Under the pieces are notes generated by a model. It was not told the origin of the DNA. It was given only the letters and a program-made list of their open reading frames with translations, and ran no database searches. A program made the translations under genes and the position numbers. From NCBI RefSeq assembly GCF_025628965.1, contig NZ_JAOTEN010000001.1, positions 1,363,072 through 1,427,071 on the forward strand: 64,000 nucleotides of DNA, in the 5' to 3' direction. The stretch is from Chryseobacterium gilvum. Its GTDB lineage: Bacteria > Bacteroidota > Bacteroidia > Flavobacteriales > Weeksellaceae. Shown here piece by piece: positions 33,313 to 41,400 of this stretch. Within the stretch, counting starts at the first letter, position 1. Every line of letters begins with the position of its first letter.

Positions 33313-35463
33313 TTATGCCATCATATTTCTTTCTTTCTCAAATTCCCAAACACGGTGACCGGCAATTGCTTTTATAAATAAATCATCCGCATCTGGTTTT
33401 TCTGCTGTAATAATCGCAGGATCATCATGTTTTCCGGTGCTCACTAAAGTAGCATTGTAAATCTCATCAGTACCTTCTCCAAAATAAACTGCCTTACAAT
33501 GTTTATATGCTTCGTTAATAAAGTCTACCACAATATGCTTGTTACCAGGTTTTACAAATTCTTGTATTGACTCTTCTCCCGGACAGATATATAACGCATC
33601 AAAACAAACACTGGCAGTACTAGTAATTGAATGATGAGGCACTATGGCATTTCCGTTATCTGATGTAAAAGGTGCAACGTCATTGGAGATAATTTGTACA
33701 ACTGCTCCTTCACTTTCCAATATATTTTTTAATGAAAGCGTATTTTCAGATGCTGCGCCGTTTGCCATGATAAATCCGATAATTCGGCTTTCGATGGTAT
33801 CTTTAACGGTATTTTTCATGCTTAAAGCTTCAGAAACCTGCGTTTTAGGCTCTCTTTCTTCACTTTGAAGCGTCGAAGGATCTGCATCTGCAGGAATACT
33901 TTGATTCGGCATCTCAAGACGGGTCACTTTTACCCCTAGTTTCCCGGCAACATTTTCAGCAAGGGTCATGTCGATAAACGCTAACTGTCCTACCATTCTT
34001 TCACGGATCGATGTGGTTTTCACTTTTGACAATTCAAAAACCAGGGCATTTTCCAGATGGGTCTTTTCATGGGCAGCCTGGCTGTTAAAAAACATTTTAG
34101 CCTGAGAATAATGATCTACAAAGCTCTGGCTTCTGGCGCGTATTTTTGACCCGCTTATCCTTTCGCTATGAGAAGTAAATCCGCCTTCTTTCATCATAGC
34201 CTGAAAAGGGCACCCTCCTCCTATGGAATTCGGCTCGTAGTTTACTTTTCCTTTCGCGATTTGCTGTCTCATATGACCGTCACGATTGTTATTATGAACC
34301 GTATTTAAAGATTTGTTGATTGGGATTTCATGGAAATTGGGTGAACCCAGTCTTGAAAGCTGCGTGTCTGTATACGAGAACAATCTTCCCTGCAAAAGAG
34401 GATCATTGCTGAAATCGATACCCGGAACAATATGGCCGGGATGAAAAGCAACCTGCTCTGTTTCTGCAAAAAAGTTGTCCGGATTTCTGTTTAAAGTCAG
34501 TGTTCCGATGATCTCAACCGGTACAACTTCTTCAGGAATAATCTTTGTTGCATCAAGAAGATCAAAATCAAAATCAAACTCATTTTCTTCGGGAACTAAC
34601 TGTACTCCGAAATCCCATTCCGGAAACGCGCCATTATCAATGGCATCCCAAAGGTCTCTTCTGTGAAAATCCGGATCTACTCCGGAGATTTTCTGCGCTT
34701 CGTTCCAAGCTACAGAATGTACTCCTAATTTTGGCTTAAAATGGAATTTTACAAAATGTACCTTACCTTCATCATTGATAAATTTAAAAGAATGCACACC
34801 GAATCCTTCCATCATTCTATAGCTTCTAGGGATTGCCCTGTCACTCATCAACCACATAATCATGTGCATACTTTCGGGCATTAAAGAAATAAAATCCCAG
34901 AATGTATCGTGTGCCGAAGAAGCCTGAGGAATTTCGTGATCTGCTTCCGGTTTTACGGCATGCACAAGATCCGGAAATTTAATCGCATCCTGGATGAAAA
35001 ATACAGGAATATTATTCGCTACCAAGTCGTAATTGCCCTCTTCTGTATAAAATTTAACCGAAAAACCTCTTACGTCTCTCGCCAAATCTGTACTTCCTCT
35101 ACTTCCTGCAACGGTAGAAAACCGTACGAAAACTGGAGTTTCTTTGCCTACTTCATTTAGAAAGCCGGCTTTGGTAAATTGGCCCATGCTTTTGGTAAGC
35201 TTAAAAACACCATGTGCACCGGATCCTCTTGCATGAACCACGCGCTCAGGAATTCTTTCATGGTCAAACTGTGTGATTTTTTCCCTTAGAATAAAATCTT
35301 CCAACAAGGTTGCACCTCTTTCATCCGTTTTAAGGGAATCTTGATTGTTATTTACCTTTAACCCCTGATTGGTGGTCATTTTTTCATTATGATTGTCGGT
35401 TTTAAACTGATCAAGCTGATCCAGTTTTTCGTTTTTTTCCGACGGAGTATTTTTCATATCCAT
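33313..35463 (-). CDS. katE: Large-subunit (HPII-type) monofunctional catalase
   Basis: 716 residues, the long clade-2 catalase form. The heme-catalase core (about 65-560) has the essential His in VHARGSGAHGVF, FSTVAGSRGSTDLARDVRGF and the proximal-side Tyr region of GRLFSYTDTQLSRLG. The C-terminal 150 residues are a DJ-1/class-I glutamine amidotransferase-like domain (IIGFIMANGAASENTL...LYICPGEES), typical of KatE. It destroys hydrogen peroxide. The start is the ATG at 35463; an ATG two codons on is equally possible. It is the third gene of the SDR - unknown - catalase - ADH - CinA run. Confidence 0.94.
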   Translation of the reverse strand: MDMKNTPSEKNEKLDQLDQFKTDNHNEKMTTNQGLKVNNNQDSLKTDERGATLLEDFILREKITQFDHERIPERVVHARGSGAHGVFKLTKSMGQFTKAGFLNEVGKETPVFVRFSTVAGSRGSTDLARDVRGFSVKFYTEEGNYDLVANNIPVFFIQDAIKFPDLVHAVKPEADHEIPQASSAHDTFWDFISLMPESMHMIMWLMSDRAIPRSYRMMEGFGVHSFKFINDEGKVHFVKFHFKPKLGVHSVAWNEAQKISGVDPDFHRRDLWDAIDNGAFPEWDFGVQLVPEENEFDFDFDLLDATKIIPEEVVPVEIIGTLTLNRNPDNFFAETEQVAFHPGHIVPGIDFSNDPLLQGRLFSYTDTQLSRLGSPNFHEIPINKSLNTVHNNNRDGHMRQQIAKGKVNYEPNSIGGGCPFQAMMKEGGFTSHSERISGSKIRARSQSFVDHYSQAKMFFNSQAAHEKTHLENALVFELSKVKTTSIRERMVGQLAFIDMTLAENVAGKLGVKVTRLEMPNQSIPADADPSTLQSEEREPKTQVSEALSMKNTVKDTIESRIIGFIMANGAASENTLSLKNILESEGAVVQIISNDVAPFTSDNGNAIVPHHSITSTASVCFDALYICPGEESIQEFVKPGNKHIVVDFINEAYKHCKAVYFGEGTDEIYNATLVSTGKHDDPAIITAEKPDADDLFIKAIAGHRVWEFEKERNMMA

Positions 35464-35506
35464 TATTTTGTAATTAAATTGTTGTTTATATTTAGTTTTG
35501 TAATTT

Positions 35507-36124
35507 CTATTTTATGAATTCTTCCGCAAAAGCCTCCCATTGTATCTTGCTGCCTCCGAAAATACCTCCCATTCCTACAAACATGTTTCTCAATCTGCTA
35601 ATTAGACCTATATTTTCTGTATTTGGAATTTCATTTCTTCCATGTACGCTCATCTGTATTTTTGTGCCTTTCTGGGCGATAATGAATGTATTGGTCGCTT
35701 TATCGGTATAAAAATGAGCTGTTTTTCCACTTGCACTTTCCGGACATGAGTGAGGCTTCATCTGTATCAGAAAATATTGTAATTCAGATTCAGTGGATTT
35801 TATTAGTTTATTGATGATCACCCAGTCGTATCCATGTCCTATTTTATTTTTCGGTGCAGGCATTTTAATTTTAACAAAATCATTTTCTTTCGCAAATAAT
35901 GAACTTTCTGTATTCTTCGCAGAAACCAGATAAAATTCTGTAGGGTTTTTACCTGCCATTACATTCCATTCATTGATCTGCAGAAGCTTTTGCGCATATC
36001 TTTCAAAAGACTGTTTTGCAGATTCTACAGAATCAAAATCTCTAACTGCGAATGCATCATTTTCTGATCCCTGTTTATTTTCCGGCACCCATTGAAGGAC
36101 TTGTATTGCATATTTTTTCATCAA
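35507..36124 (-). CDS. Unknown cytosolic protein in the catalase operon
   Basis: 205 residues, no signal peptide or membrane segment. The middle (KIKMPAPKNKIGHGYDWVIINKLIKS...QYFLIQMKPHSCPES...TSTFIIAQKG-like strand) looks like a single alpha/beta domain. It contains KPHSCPE and a VHGRNEIPN segment, but no known motif. The C-terminal ISRLRNMFVGMGGIFGG is Gly-rich and hydrophobic. It is spaced 40 bases from the SDR gene upstream and 43 from catalase downstream, so it is almost surely co-transcribed. A stress role is suggested by context only. Confidence 0.7.
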   Translation of the reverse strand: MMKKYAIQVLQWVPENKQGSENDAFAVRDFDSVESAKQSFERYAQKLLQINEWNVMAGKNPTEFYLVSAKNTESSLFAKENDFVKIKMPAPKNKIGHGYDWVIINKLIKSTESELQYFLIQMKPHSCPESASGKTAHFYTDKATNTFIIAQKGTKIQMSVHGRNEIPNTENIGLISRLRNMFVGMGGIFGGSKIQWEAFAEEFIK

Positions 36125-36164
36125 TTATTTTTAAAAGATTATATTCTGTGAGAAGTACGTTCGT

Positions 36165-36962
36165 TTATTCTTCTGAAACAGGCTTCTGCATTTCGCTCAT
36201 CATATGAGCCGTATTGCTGTCTTTCGAAATATTGGTAAACGCAACCATCAGTTTATTTTTTATTCCTGAAACTACTTTATCGGTTCCGCTCATCATGGCA
36301 TCATACCCATCTTTTGCTACTTCTTCCGGAGAAGCAAGATTGTTTTTATCTTCAAGAATTTTACTCTGGTTCATATTGGCTTTATTAAAAAAATCGGTGT
36401 CGGTAGGTCCCGGTAAAAGCGCCGTTACTGAAATCCCTGAATCTTTCAGCTCTTCCCGAATTGCCTCGGACCATGATAAAATAAAGGCTTTGGTTCCGTG
36501 ATATACAGAATGCCACGGCCCCGGAGATTTGCTGGCGATGGAAGCGAGATTCAATATTTTCCCCGATCCTTTCGAGAGCCTGTCTTTTAAAAACAATTTT
36601 GTTAGAATAATCACAGACAGGATATTCAGATTGATAATATCGACTTCTTTATTGATGTCGGTATCCTGAAATTTTCCGTATACTCCTTGTCCTGCATCAT
36701 TTATTAAGATTTCCGGACTGATATTGTTCAATTTCAGATCCGCATATAAAGAGTATACATCATCCTGATGAAAAAGATTTTTAGCAAAACAGATTACTTT
36801 GATTCCGTAGGATTTAAATTCAGCTGATTTTTTTTCCAGGGTGTCATGGTTTCTTCCTACGATTGCCAGATTGTAACCATCTTTTGCCAATAGTTTAGCC
36901 AATTCATACCCTATTCCACTTGTAGCCCCGGTTACTAGTGCATATTTATCTTTTTGTTCCAT
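36165..36962 (-). CDS. Short-chain dehydrogenase/reductase, first gene of the catalase operon
   Basis: 265 residues. The nucleotide-binding motif is TGATSGIGYELA, followed by NDAGQG (the NAG-type motif), catalytic Ser in LNLASIASK and Tyr/Lys in YHGTK. The family is the classical SDR group related to DltE/YqjQ; a specific substrate cannot be named. A LLPGPTDTDFF segment follows the active site as usual. It leads the five-gene stress run and lies 100 bases after the DUF892 stop codon, with the hairpin at 37014-37055 between them. Confidence 0.9.
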   Translation of the reverse strand: MEQKDKYALVTGATSGIGYELAKLLAKDGYNLAIVGRNHDTLEKKSAEFKSYGIKVICFAKNLFHQDDVYSLYADLKLNNISPEILINDAGQGVYGKFQDTDINKEVDIINLNILSVIILTKLFLKDRLSKGSGKILNLASIASKSPGPWHSVYHGTKAFILSWSEAIREELKDSGISVTALLPGPTDTDFFNKANMNQSKILEDKNNLASPEEVAKDGYDAMMSGTDKVVSGIKNKLMVAFTNISKDSNTAHMMSEMQKPVSEE

Positions 36963-37013
36963 TACGGTTTAATTTTAGTGATCGTATTACTCGTTATTCC
37001 TTTCTTATAAATT

Positions 37014-37055
37014 TATTTGAAAAATAAGCCATACAAATTGCTGTATGGCTTATTT
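37014..37055 (-). terminator. Terminator after the second DUF892 gene
   Basis: AAATAAGCCATACA (37022-37035) pairs with TGTATGGCTTATTT (37042-37055), a 14-bp perfect stem with a six-base loop. The minus-strand flank is T-rich. Confidence 0.85.
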
Positions 37056-37063
37056 GATGGTTT

Positions 37064-37663
37064 TTAATCTTCCTGTTCTGCGTCAAAATTGATGAATGTT
37101 TCAGCAATATCGGTAAGATTATGATCTGTTTCTTCTTCCTCCTGCAGAGTTCTTTCAAGCAGGTCTGCAGCTTTATCGTGTCCCATGGTGATGGCCAACT
37201 GTGCAAGACCGCCATAGGTTGCAATCTCATAATGCTCCACTTTCTGCGCGGCAATGATAAGTGCTGCATCTCTGGTCATAGAACCTTCTTTAGTTGTTTT
37301 GATAATTTCTTCGCCTTCTTTGATGATGCCTTCAATGGCTTCACATTTTTTTCTTTCAGGCTCTTCATTGATCGATTTAAAAACTTTTTCCAATCGGCTG
37401 ATGTGTTTTTTTGTCTGCAGTTGATGATCTTCAAAAGCATCTTTTAGTTCTTCGGTAGTTGCCGCTTCCTGCATTTTTTCTAATGCCGTTATAATGGCAT
37501 CTTCCGCATAATAAATATCTTTGAGCGCATCTACAAAAAATTTATGCAGAGAAGAGTGTTTCATTTCGTTCTCGTCAACTTTTGCGTTGCCTACCGTTAG
37601 TTTTTTATCTGTCACTGCTTCCGTAGAGGCAGCGGTACTCGTTTCTGTTGTTTTAGTTGCCAT
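37064..37663 (-). CDS. DUF892 (YciE/YciF) ferritin-like stress protein
   Basis: 199 residues with the DUF892 core: HKFFVDALKDIYYAEDAIITALEKMQ, EDHQLQTKKHISRLEKVFKSI, KKCEAIEGIIKEGEEI and KVEHYEIATYGGLAQLAITMG. It is a paralogue of the protein at 30889, with the same EHYEIATYG metal-site segment. Its N-terminal lead (TKTTETSTAASTEAVTDK) is Thr/Ser/Ala-rich and not basic, and its C-terminus is acidic (DAEQED). It lies between the KGG protein and the catalase operon with terminators on both sides, so it is probably transcribed alone. Confidence 0.9.
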   Translation of the reverse strand: MATKTTETSTAASTEAVTDKKLTVGNAKVDENEMKHSSLHKFFVDALKDIYYAEDAIITALEKMQEAATTEELKDAFEDHQLQTKKHISRLEKVFKSINEEPERKKCEAIEGIIKEGEEIIKTTKEGSMTRDAALIIAAQKVEHYEIATYGGLAQLAITMGHDKAADLLERTLQEEEETDHNLTDIAETFINFDAEQED

Positions 37664-37688
37664 AATATGATTTTAACAATTGTATTAA

Positions 37689-37721
37689 AAGATTACCTCT
37701 TTATGATAAAGAGGTAATCTG
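37689..37721 (-). terminator. Terminator after the KGG-motif gene
   Basis: GATTACCTCTTTA - TGA - TAAAGAGGTAATC, 13-bp perfect arms. On the minus strand it is followed by TTTTAAT. It lies between the KGG gene and the DUF892 gene. Confidence 0.8.
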
Positions 37722-37728
37722 TAAAAAA

Positions 37729-38475
37729 TTATGAATTATTACGTCTGCCGCCGAATCCTGATCTTCCCGAACCAGAAGATCTTCCGCCGCCATGTGAAGC
37801 CTGACCTCCCATTCTTGCAATTCTTGTACGCTCGGCTTTACTCATTGAAGCAAAACCTCTTCTTGAATTTCCTGACCCTGATCCTGAACCGGAATTTGAG
37901 CCTCTGGAACCTCCTCCTCCGTTACCGGAAGACGATCTGCCGCTGTTTGAATTACCGGATCTTCCGGAATTTCCGCCGCCTGATCTTCCTGATCCCGAAC
38001 CGGAATTTCCTCCGGATCTTCCTCTGCCTGAAGATGCGTTACCGCCACGTCCTGAAGATGAGGATCCCTGAACTGAACCTCTTCCGCCGCCGGAACCTGA
38101 TCTTCCTGATCCTGAACCTGATGAACCACGGGAACTTCTGCCGTCTGAAGTGAATCTTCCCTGATTATCTCTCTGTTGGCTGCCATTTCCTCTAGAACCT
38201 CTTCCTCTGTTGTCATTATCATCGTCATCATCATAGTCTTCATCATCATCATAATCGTCGTCATTGTAATCATCGTCGTCATCATAAGAATCTAGAAAAT
38301 CATCATATTCATCCTCATAATCTGAGAAATCATCATCATAATCTTCATCCTGCGTTGCATCGCTAAAACCGTGGTCGTATCCTAACTGGTAAATTTCTTC
38401 AAGTGTTGATTTGGCATCATTAGAAGAATTTCCTCTTGAGCTTCTGTTGTTGCTGTTTGAATTTCTATTATTCAT
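37729..38475 (-). CDS. KGG-motif protein with an Asp-rich segment and a Gly/Ser/Arg-rich segment
   Basis: 248 residues of very biased composition. Residues about 1-25 are Asn/Ser/Arg-rich. Residues about 40-90 are a run of Asp with Tyr (DDYNDDDYDDDED-like). Residues about 90-205 are Gly/Ser/Arg/Asn repeats (GSGRSG, SSGRGG). The end, RRGFASMSKAERTRIARMGG, is a variant of the stress-induced KGG motif seen in E. coli YciG-type proteins, with MGGQASHGG after it. The protein is probably disordered. YciG partners YciE/YciF in enterobacteria, and here a DUF892 gene follows directly, which supports a stress role. Confidence 0.78.
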   Translation of the reverse strand: MNNRNSNSNNRSSRGNSSNDAKSTLEEIYQLGYDHGFSDATQDEDYDDDFSDYEDEYDDFLDSYDDDDDYNDDDYDDDEDYDDDDDNDNRGRGSRGNGSQQRDNQGRFTSDGRSSRGSSGSGSGRSGSGGGRGSVQGSSSSGRGGNASSGRGRSGGNSGSGSGRSGGGNSGRSGNSNSGRSSSGNGGGGSRGSNSGSGSGSGNSRRGFASMSKAERTRIARMGGQASHGGGRSSGSGRSGFGGRRNNS

Positions 38476-38751
38476 GACCTGAAATTTTTGATATTAATAT
38501 TTGGTTGATTGTTAACCACCTTAACTAGTATCAGCGGTAACTGGTTTTGTAATTTTGGTTTAATATGGTATTTTTTTAGGCATATGATTTCCTTGTCCAT
38601 TCAAATGTGAATGAATTTCATACGCTAAATAACTTTAAAGTTATCACCTGCAGAATGACAACAATAAAATGGAGCGAGTACTAATAATTATTAGTGATAA
38701 ATCTAAGCGTAATACAATTTTATATAGATTCTATTACTTTAACAAGAGCAA

Positions 38752-39186
38752 TTATCTTCCGGTAGATTCCGTAGAAGTAGATCCTGTGGTTGCACTTGAA
38801 TTTCTGCCCGAAGATTCAGGTGTTGTAGATGACGATCTGCCAGAATTTCTGTCAGACGAAGATCCTGTAGTCGACCCGGAGTTTCTACCTGAATTTCCTG
38901 TGTTTCCATTGGATGTGTTTCCTGAAGATCCTGTAGCTGATCCGGAGTTTCCATCATTTGATGAGTTTCCTGTTGTACCGGAATTGGTACCTGTTGACAG
39001 TGAATCTCCAGAGGTAGATGGTGAAGACATTGAAGTGCTGTCCATAGAATTGTTTTCCATAGGTGTGGTCATGGAATCTGCACCGGATAGAGAGTCCTGA
39101 TTGGTAGTTGTTTGGTTCTGCGTATCTTTTTTGCAGCCAACCGTTAATAATCCTAGTACAAGGATCGATGTAACAATAAATTTCAT
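38752..39186 (-). CDS. Low-complexity Ser/Thr/Asn/Gly-rich lipoprotein
   Basis: 144 residues. The signal MKFIVTSILVLGLLTVGCKKD is a clear lipobox with the acylated Cys at 18. The mature part contains almost only Ser, Thr, Gly and Asn, with some Asp and Arg (STSGDSLSTGTNSGTTGNSS-like). It resembles a flexible surface spacer and is a possible glycosylation substrate; D-S/T-A/L/M-type O-glycosylation sites known in Bacteroidota occur (ADSMTT, MDSTSM). No domain is present. Opposite-strand frames through this region come from the biased composition and are not genes. Confidence 0.72.
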   Translation of the reverse strand: MKFIVTSILVLGLLTVGCKKDTQNQTTTNQDSLSGADSMTTPMENNSMDSTSMSSPSTSGDSLSTGTNSGTTGNSSNDGNSGSATGSSGNTSNGNTGNSGRNSGSTTGSSSDRNSGRSSSTTPESSGRNSSATTGSTSTESTGR

Positions 39187-39402
39187 ATTTTAATATTTTG
39201 GTTTTATAAAAATAGTCACAGTACGGCTAGAAATCTTATGACTCTAATCATATTTGTGAGAAATTTATTAGAAAAAAGGATATATTAACAGTATAAAAAC
39301 CGATTTTGACAGGATCTTCATTTAAAAAGATGGGAATGTGATGTTGTGGCGTTCTGATATTCCAATATAATAAATTATGTGCACAAAATTTACCGCATAA
39401 AA

Positions 39403-39428
39403 AAAGCCTCATAAGAGGCTTTATAGTT
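39403..39428 (-). terminator. Terminator of the cold-shock gene
   Basis: AAAGCCTC - ATAA - GAGGCTTT stem followed on the minus strand by TTTTTATG, about 20 bases after the stop codon. Confidence 0.85.
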
Positions 39429-39441
39429 AAATAGATGAAAG

Positions 39442-39636
39442 TTATACTAATTTTACATTGACTGCATTTAGTCCTTTTTCACCTTTTTGTACTTCAAAAG
39501 TTACTTTATCGTTTTCACGAATTGTTCTTGATTCCAATCCTGTGGAATGTACAAATATGTCCGGTCCACCGTTTGATGGAGAAATAAATCCGAAACCTTT
39601 TGTTTCGTTAAAAAATTTTACTGTGCCTTCTTGCAT
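39442..39636 (-). CDS. Cold-shock protein (CspA family)
   Basis: 64 residues, a complete cold-shock domain with both RNA-binding motifs: KGFGFISPS (RNP1 type) and DIFVHST (RNP2 type). It binds single-stranded RNA or DNA and melts secondary structure at low temperature or during growth shifts. The start MQEGTVKFFNETKGFG is standard. A perfect hairpin TCAATAC-T-GTATTGA lies 35 bases upstream (39671-39685). The degenerate DEAD-box gene lies 98 bases upstream on the same strand. Confidence 0.96.
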   Translation of the reverse strand: MQEGTVKFFNETKGFGFISPSNGGPDIFVHSTGLESRTIRENDKVTFEVQKGEKGLNAVNVKLV

Positions 39637-39670
39637 TGTAATGGTATTAAATTATTGTTTATTGCTGAGC

Positions 39671-39685
39671 TCAATACTGTATTGA
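39671..39685. promoter_or_regulatory. Inverted repeat in the upstream region of the cold-shock gene
   Basis: TCAATAC T GTATTGA, 7-bp perfect arms, between the DEAD-box gene stop and the cold-shock start. It could be an operator or a leader hairpin. Confidence 0.35.
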
Positions 39686-39734
39686 ACATTTATTTTAAGA
39701 CGTATAGTCTTTCGTTATTATTTTCTAAGCCGAT

Positions 39735-40388
39735 TTACGTATCCTGAATTACGGATGGCTTTCTTACCGCAGTCACTTCTAAGGGATTATTTAAAATTGC
39801 AGAAGCCATTTTTTTAATTTCGTCAGACATTTTCCCGGCAAACATTATATTTTGTCTTTTCTGAGGAAGCTTACCGATGATTTTTTTCAGATCAGCCTGA
39901 GAAATCTTTTCCATCATCATTTCTGTTTCATCCAAAACCAGAATTTCTACCTTTGAAAGGTCAATATATCGTACCTGATCGAGTTCCAGTAGCTTTCCCG
40001 GTGTAATTATCAGTACATCAAGCCTTTTTCTGAGGGCGGCTAAATGGGTTCCGTTTAAAATCCCTTCGAAGACAGAAAGCTGTGACAAAGGAAGGTATTT
40101 GCTATAGATTTTAAAATTTTCTTCAATCTGGATGGCTGAGTCTCCGGAAGAAGTTAAAATCAGAGCCCGGACTTCATTATGATCCGGATTATTTTTTTTC
40201 AGCAGCTGAAGAACGGGCATGGTAAAAGCGGCCAGCTTTTCTTTTCCTTTTTCGGCAAATCCCATAATATCTTTTCCCAAAAGGATCTGCGGAATGGCCA
40301 TACTCTGCATATCAGTTGGTCTAGAATATCCTGTTTCGGTCGCGGCGCGAACAATAGGATTGATTAAATTTAAGGTTTTGAAGTTCAT
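39735..40388 (-). CDS. Single-domain degenerate DEAD-box protein
   Basis: 217 residues from the ATG at 40388 (MNFKTLNLINPIVRAATETGYSRP, the Q-motif side; Gln follows in PTDMQSMAIPQ). Only the first RecA domain is present. Helicase motifs are recognisable but altered: Walker A reads AEKGKEKLAAF in place of AxTGxGKT, the PTRELA position reads TSSGDSAIQ, TPGR reads TPGK, motif II reads DETE, and motif III SAT reads AGK. It is therefore unlikely to hydrolyse ATP. The frame is intact and of even coding character, so it is more likely a maintained non-catalytic paralogue than a fresh truncation. It lies upstream of the cold-shock gene on the same strand. Confidence 0.83.
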   Translation of the reverse strand: MNFKTLNLINPIVRAATETGYSRPTDMQSMAIPQILLGKDIMGFAEKGKEKLAAFTMPVLQLLKKNNPDHNEVRALILTSSGDSAIQIEENFKIYSKYLPLSQLSVFEGILNGTHLAALRKRLDVLIITPGKLLELDQVRYIDLSKVEILVLDETEMMMEKISQADLKKIIGKLPQKRQNIMFAGKMSDEIKKMASAILNNPLEVTAVRKPSVIQDT

Positions 40389-40549
40389 TATTGAATATCG
40401 GGAAATCCCGTGTTGCTGTATCAATGTTACCGTAAGAAGCTGAAATTATATGATTGATCCGGCAATATACATACATTCTTCTTAGTTTGGGTTATATTAT
40501 TGCAATACTTTTGTTTTGTGATGATTTAATTTTTTGTTTCAATTTGAGT

Positions 40550-40819
40550 CTAAATAATATTAAAGCCGTTTTCTGCTGTAATAAAATAATGCTCAACGGT
40601 TTCTTTTGCCTTATCGCAAAGTTCAGAAAGCTCACTCTGCATATGGTTTTCCAGGATAAAATCATCCTCCACATCAATCAGGAGTTCATAGACAATTTCT
40701 ACATTCAGCAGATCCATCATCATAAAATCATTCAAAGAATCAAGCTTTGATTCTTCACTGAAAGATGGTTTTTCCCAATGAATGGCATCATTGTATTTAA
40801 AAAGGTGAAGTGTTTTCAT
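40550..40819 (-). CDS. Small acidic protein of unknown function
   Basis: 89 residues, rich in Glu, Asp and Leu (MMMDLLNVEIVYELLIDVEDDFILENH), predicted helical and soluble, with no known motif. It starts 20 bases after the AraC gene stop codon on the same strand, so it is probably co-transcribed with the regulator. Confidence 0.6.
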   Translation of the reverse strand: MKTLHLFKYNDAIHWEKPSFSEESKLDSLNDFMMMDLLNVEIVYELLIDVEDDFILENHMQSELSELCDKAKETVEHYFITAENGFNII

Positions 40820-40839
40820 TACAACTGACTTTAAATTAC

Positions 40840-41400
40840 TTACAGATTTTCTAAGTTTTCTTTCCTTTTAAGATTCATTTTTTTATAATCAGAAGGTGAA
40901 AATCCTGTATTTTTTTTGAATTGGTTTGAAAGATGCGCCACGCTGCTGTAGTTTAATTTGACAGCAATTTCGGCAAGGTTTAACTCATCATATAAAAGCA
41001 GCTCTTTAATTTTTTCAACTTTCTGAAGAATAATAAACTGCTGCAGTGTCATCTTTTTTTGCTGTGAAAAGGTGTTTGACATATAGGTGTAGTCATATCC
41101 CAAATTTCTGCTCAGATAATCTGAATGTTTTTCTTTATGTTGGCCTCCGTACTGGTGAACCATCTGGATCACAGCACTTTTTATGTTTTCGATCAGAATA
41201 TGCTTTTTGCTATCCAGTAAATCAAAACCCAGATCCTGTAATTTTCCTTTTAATATATTTTTTTGTACGAGATTAATGTCTTCCGGAGTTTCAATCATTC
41301 CCAAGTCTACACAAACGTATGGCATACCAAGATTGATAAGCGTCTCATTCACTTTATCTTTACACTTCTGACCGACCATATGTTTGATATATAATTTCAT
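40840..41400 (-). CDS. AraC-family transcriptional regulator
   Basis: 186 residues. The C-terminal 100 residues hold the two AraC helix-turn-helix motifs (LNLAEIAVKLNYSSVAHLSNQFKKNTGFSPSDYKK). The N-terminal 70 residues (MKLYIKHMVGQKCKDKVNETL...YVCVDLGMIE) form a small alpha/beta domain seen in many flavobacterial AraC proteins of this length and resembling a ferredoxin-like or heavy-metal-associated fold. The ligand is unknown. It is followed by the small acidic protein. Confidence 0.88.
   Translation of the reverse strand: MKLYIKHMVGQKCKDKVNETLINLGMPYVCVDLGMIETPEDINLVQKNILKGKLQDLGFDLLDSKKHILIENIKSAVIQMVHQYGGQHKEKHSDYLSRNLGYDYTYMSNTFSQQKKMTLQQFIILQKVEKIKELLLYDELNLAEIAVKLNYSSVAHLSNQFKKNTGFSPSDYKKMNLKRKENLENL

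Noticed and set aside
37731..38285. Long frames on both strands inside the KGG gene.
   Set aside because: They result from the repetitive codons of the Asp and Gly/Ser/Arg tracts; only the frame ending in the KGG motif makes sense.
37729..38475. Short direct repeats that could suggest a CRISPR-like array.
   Set aside because: Repeats are irregular, in frame, and encode Gly/Ser/Arg; no spacer periodicity.
38669..39100. A 143-codon plus-strand frame rich in Pro, Glu, Asp and Val opposite the lipoprotein.
   Set aside because: It is the complement of the Ser/Thr/Asn/Gly-rich coding sequence; the lipoprotein has a proper lipobox start and the plus frame does not.
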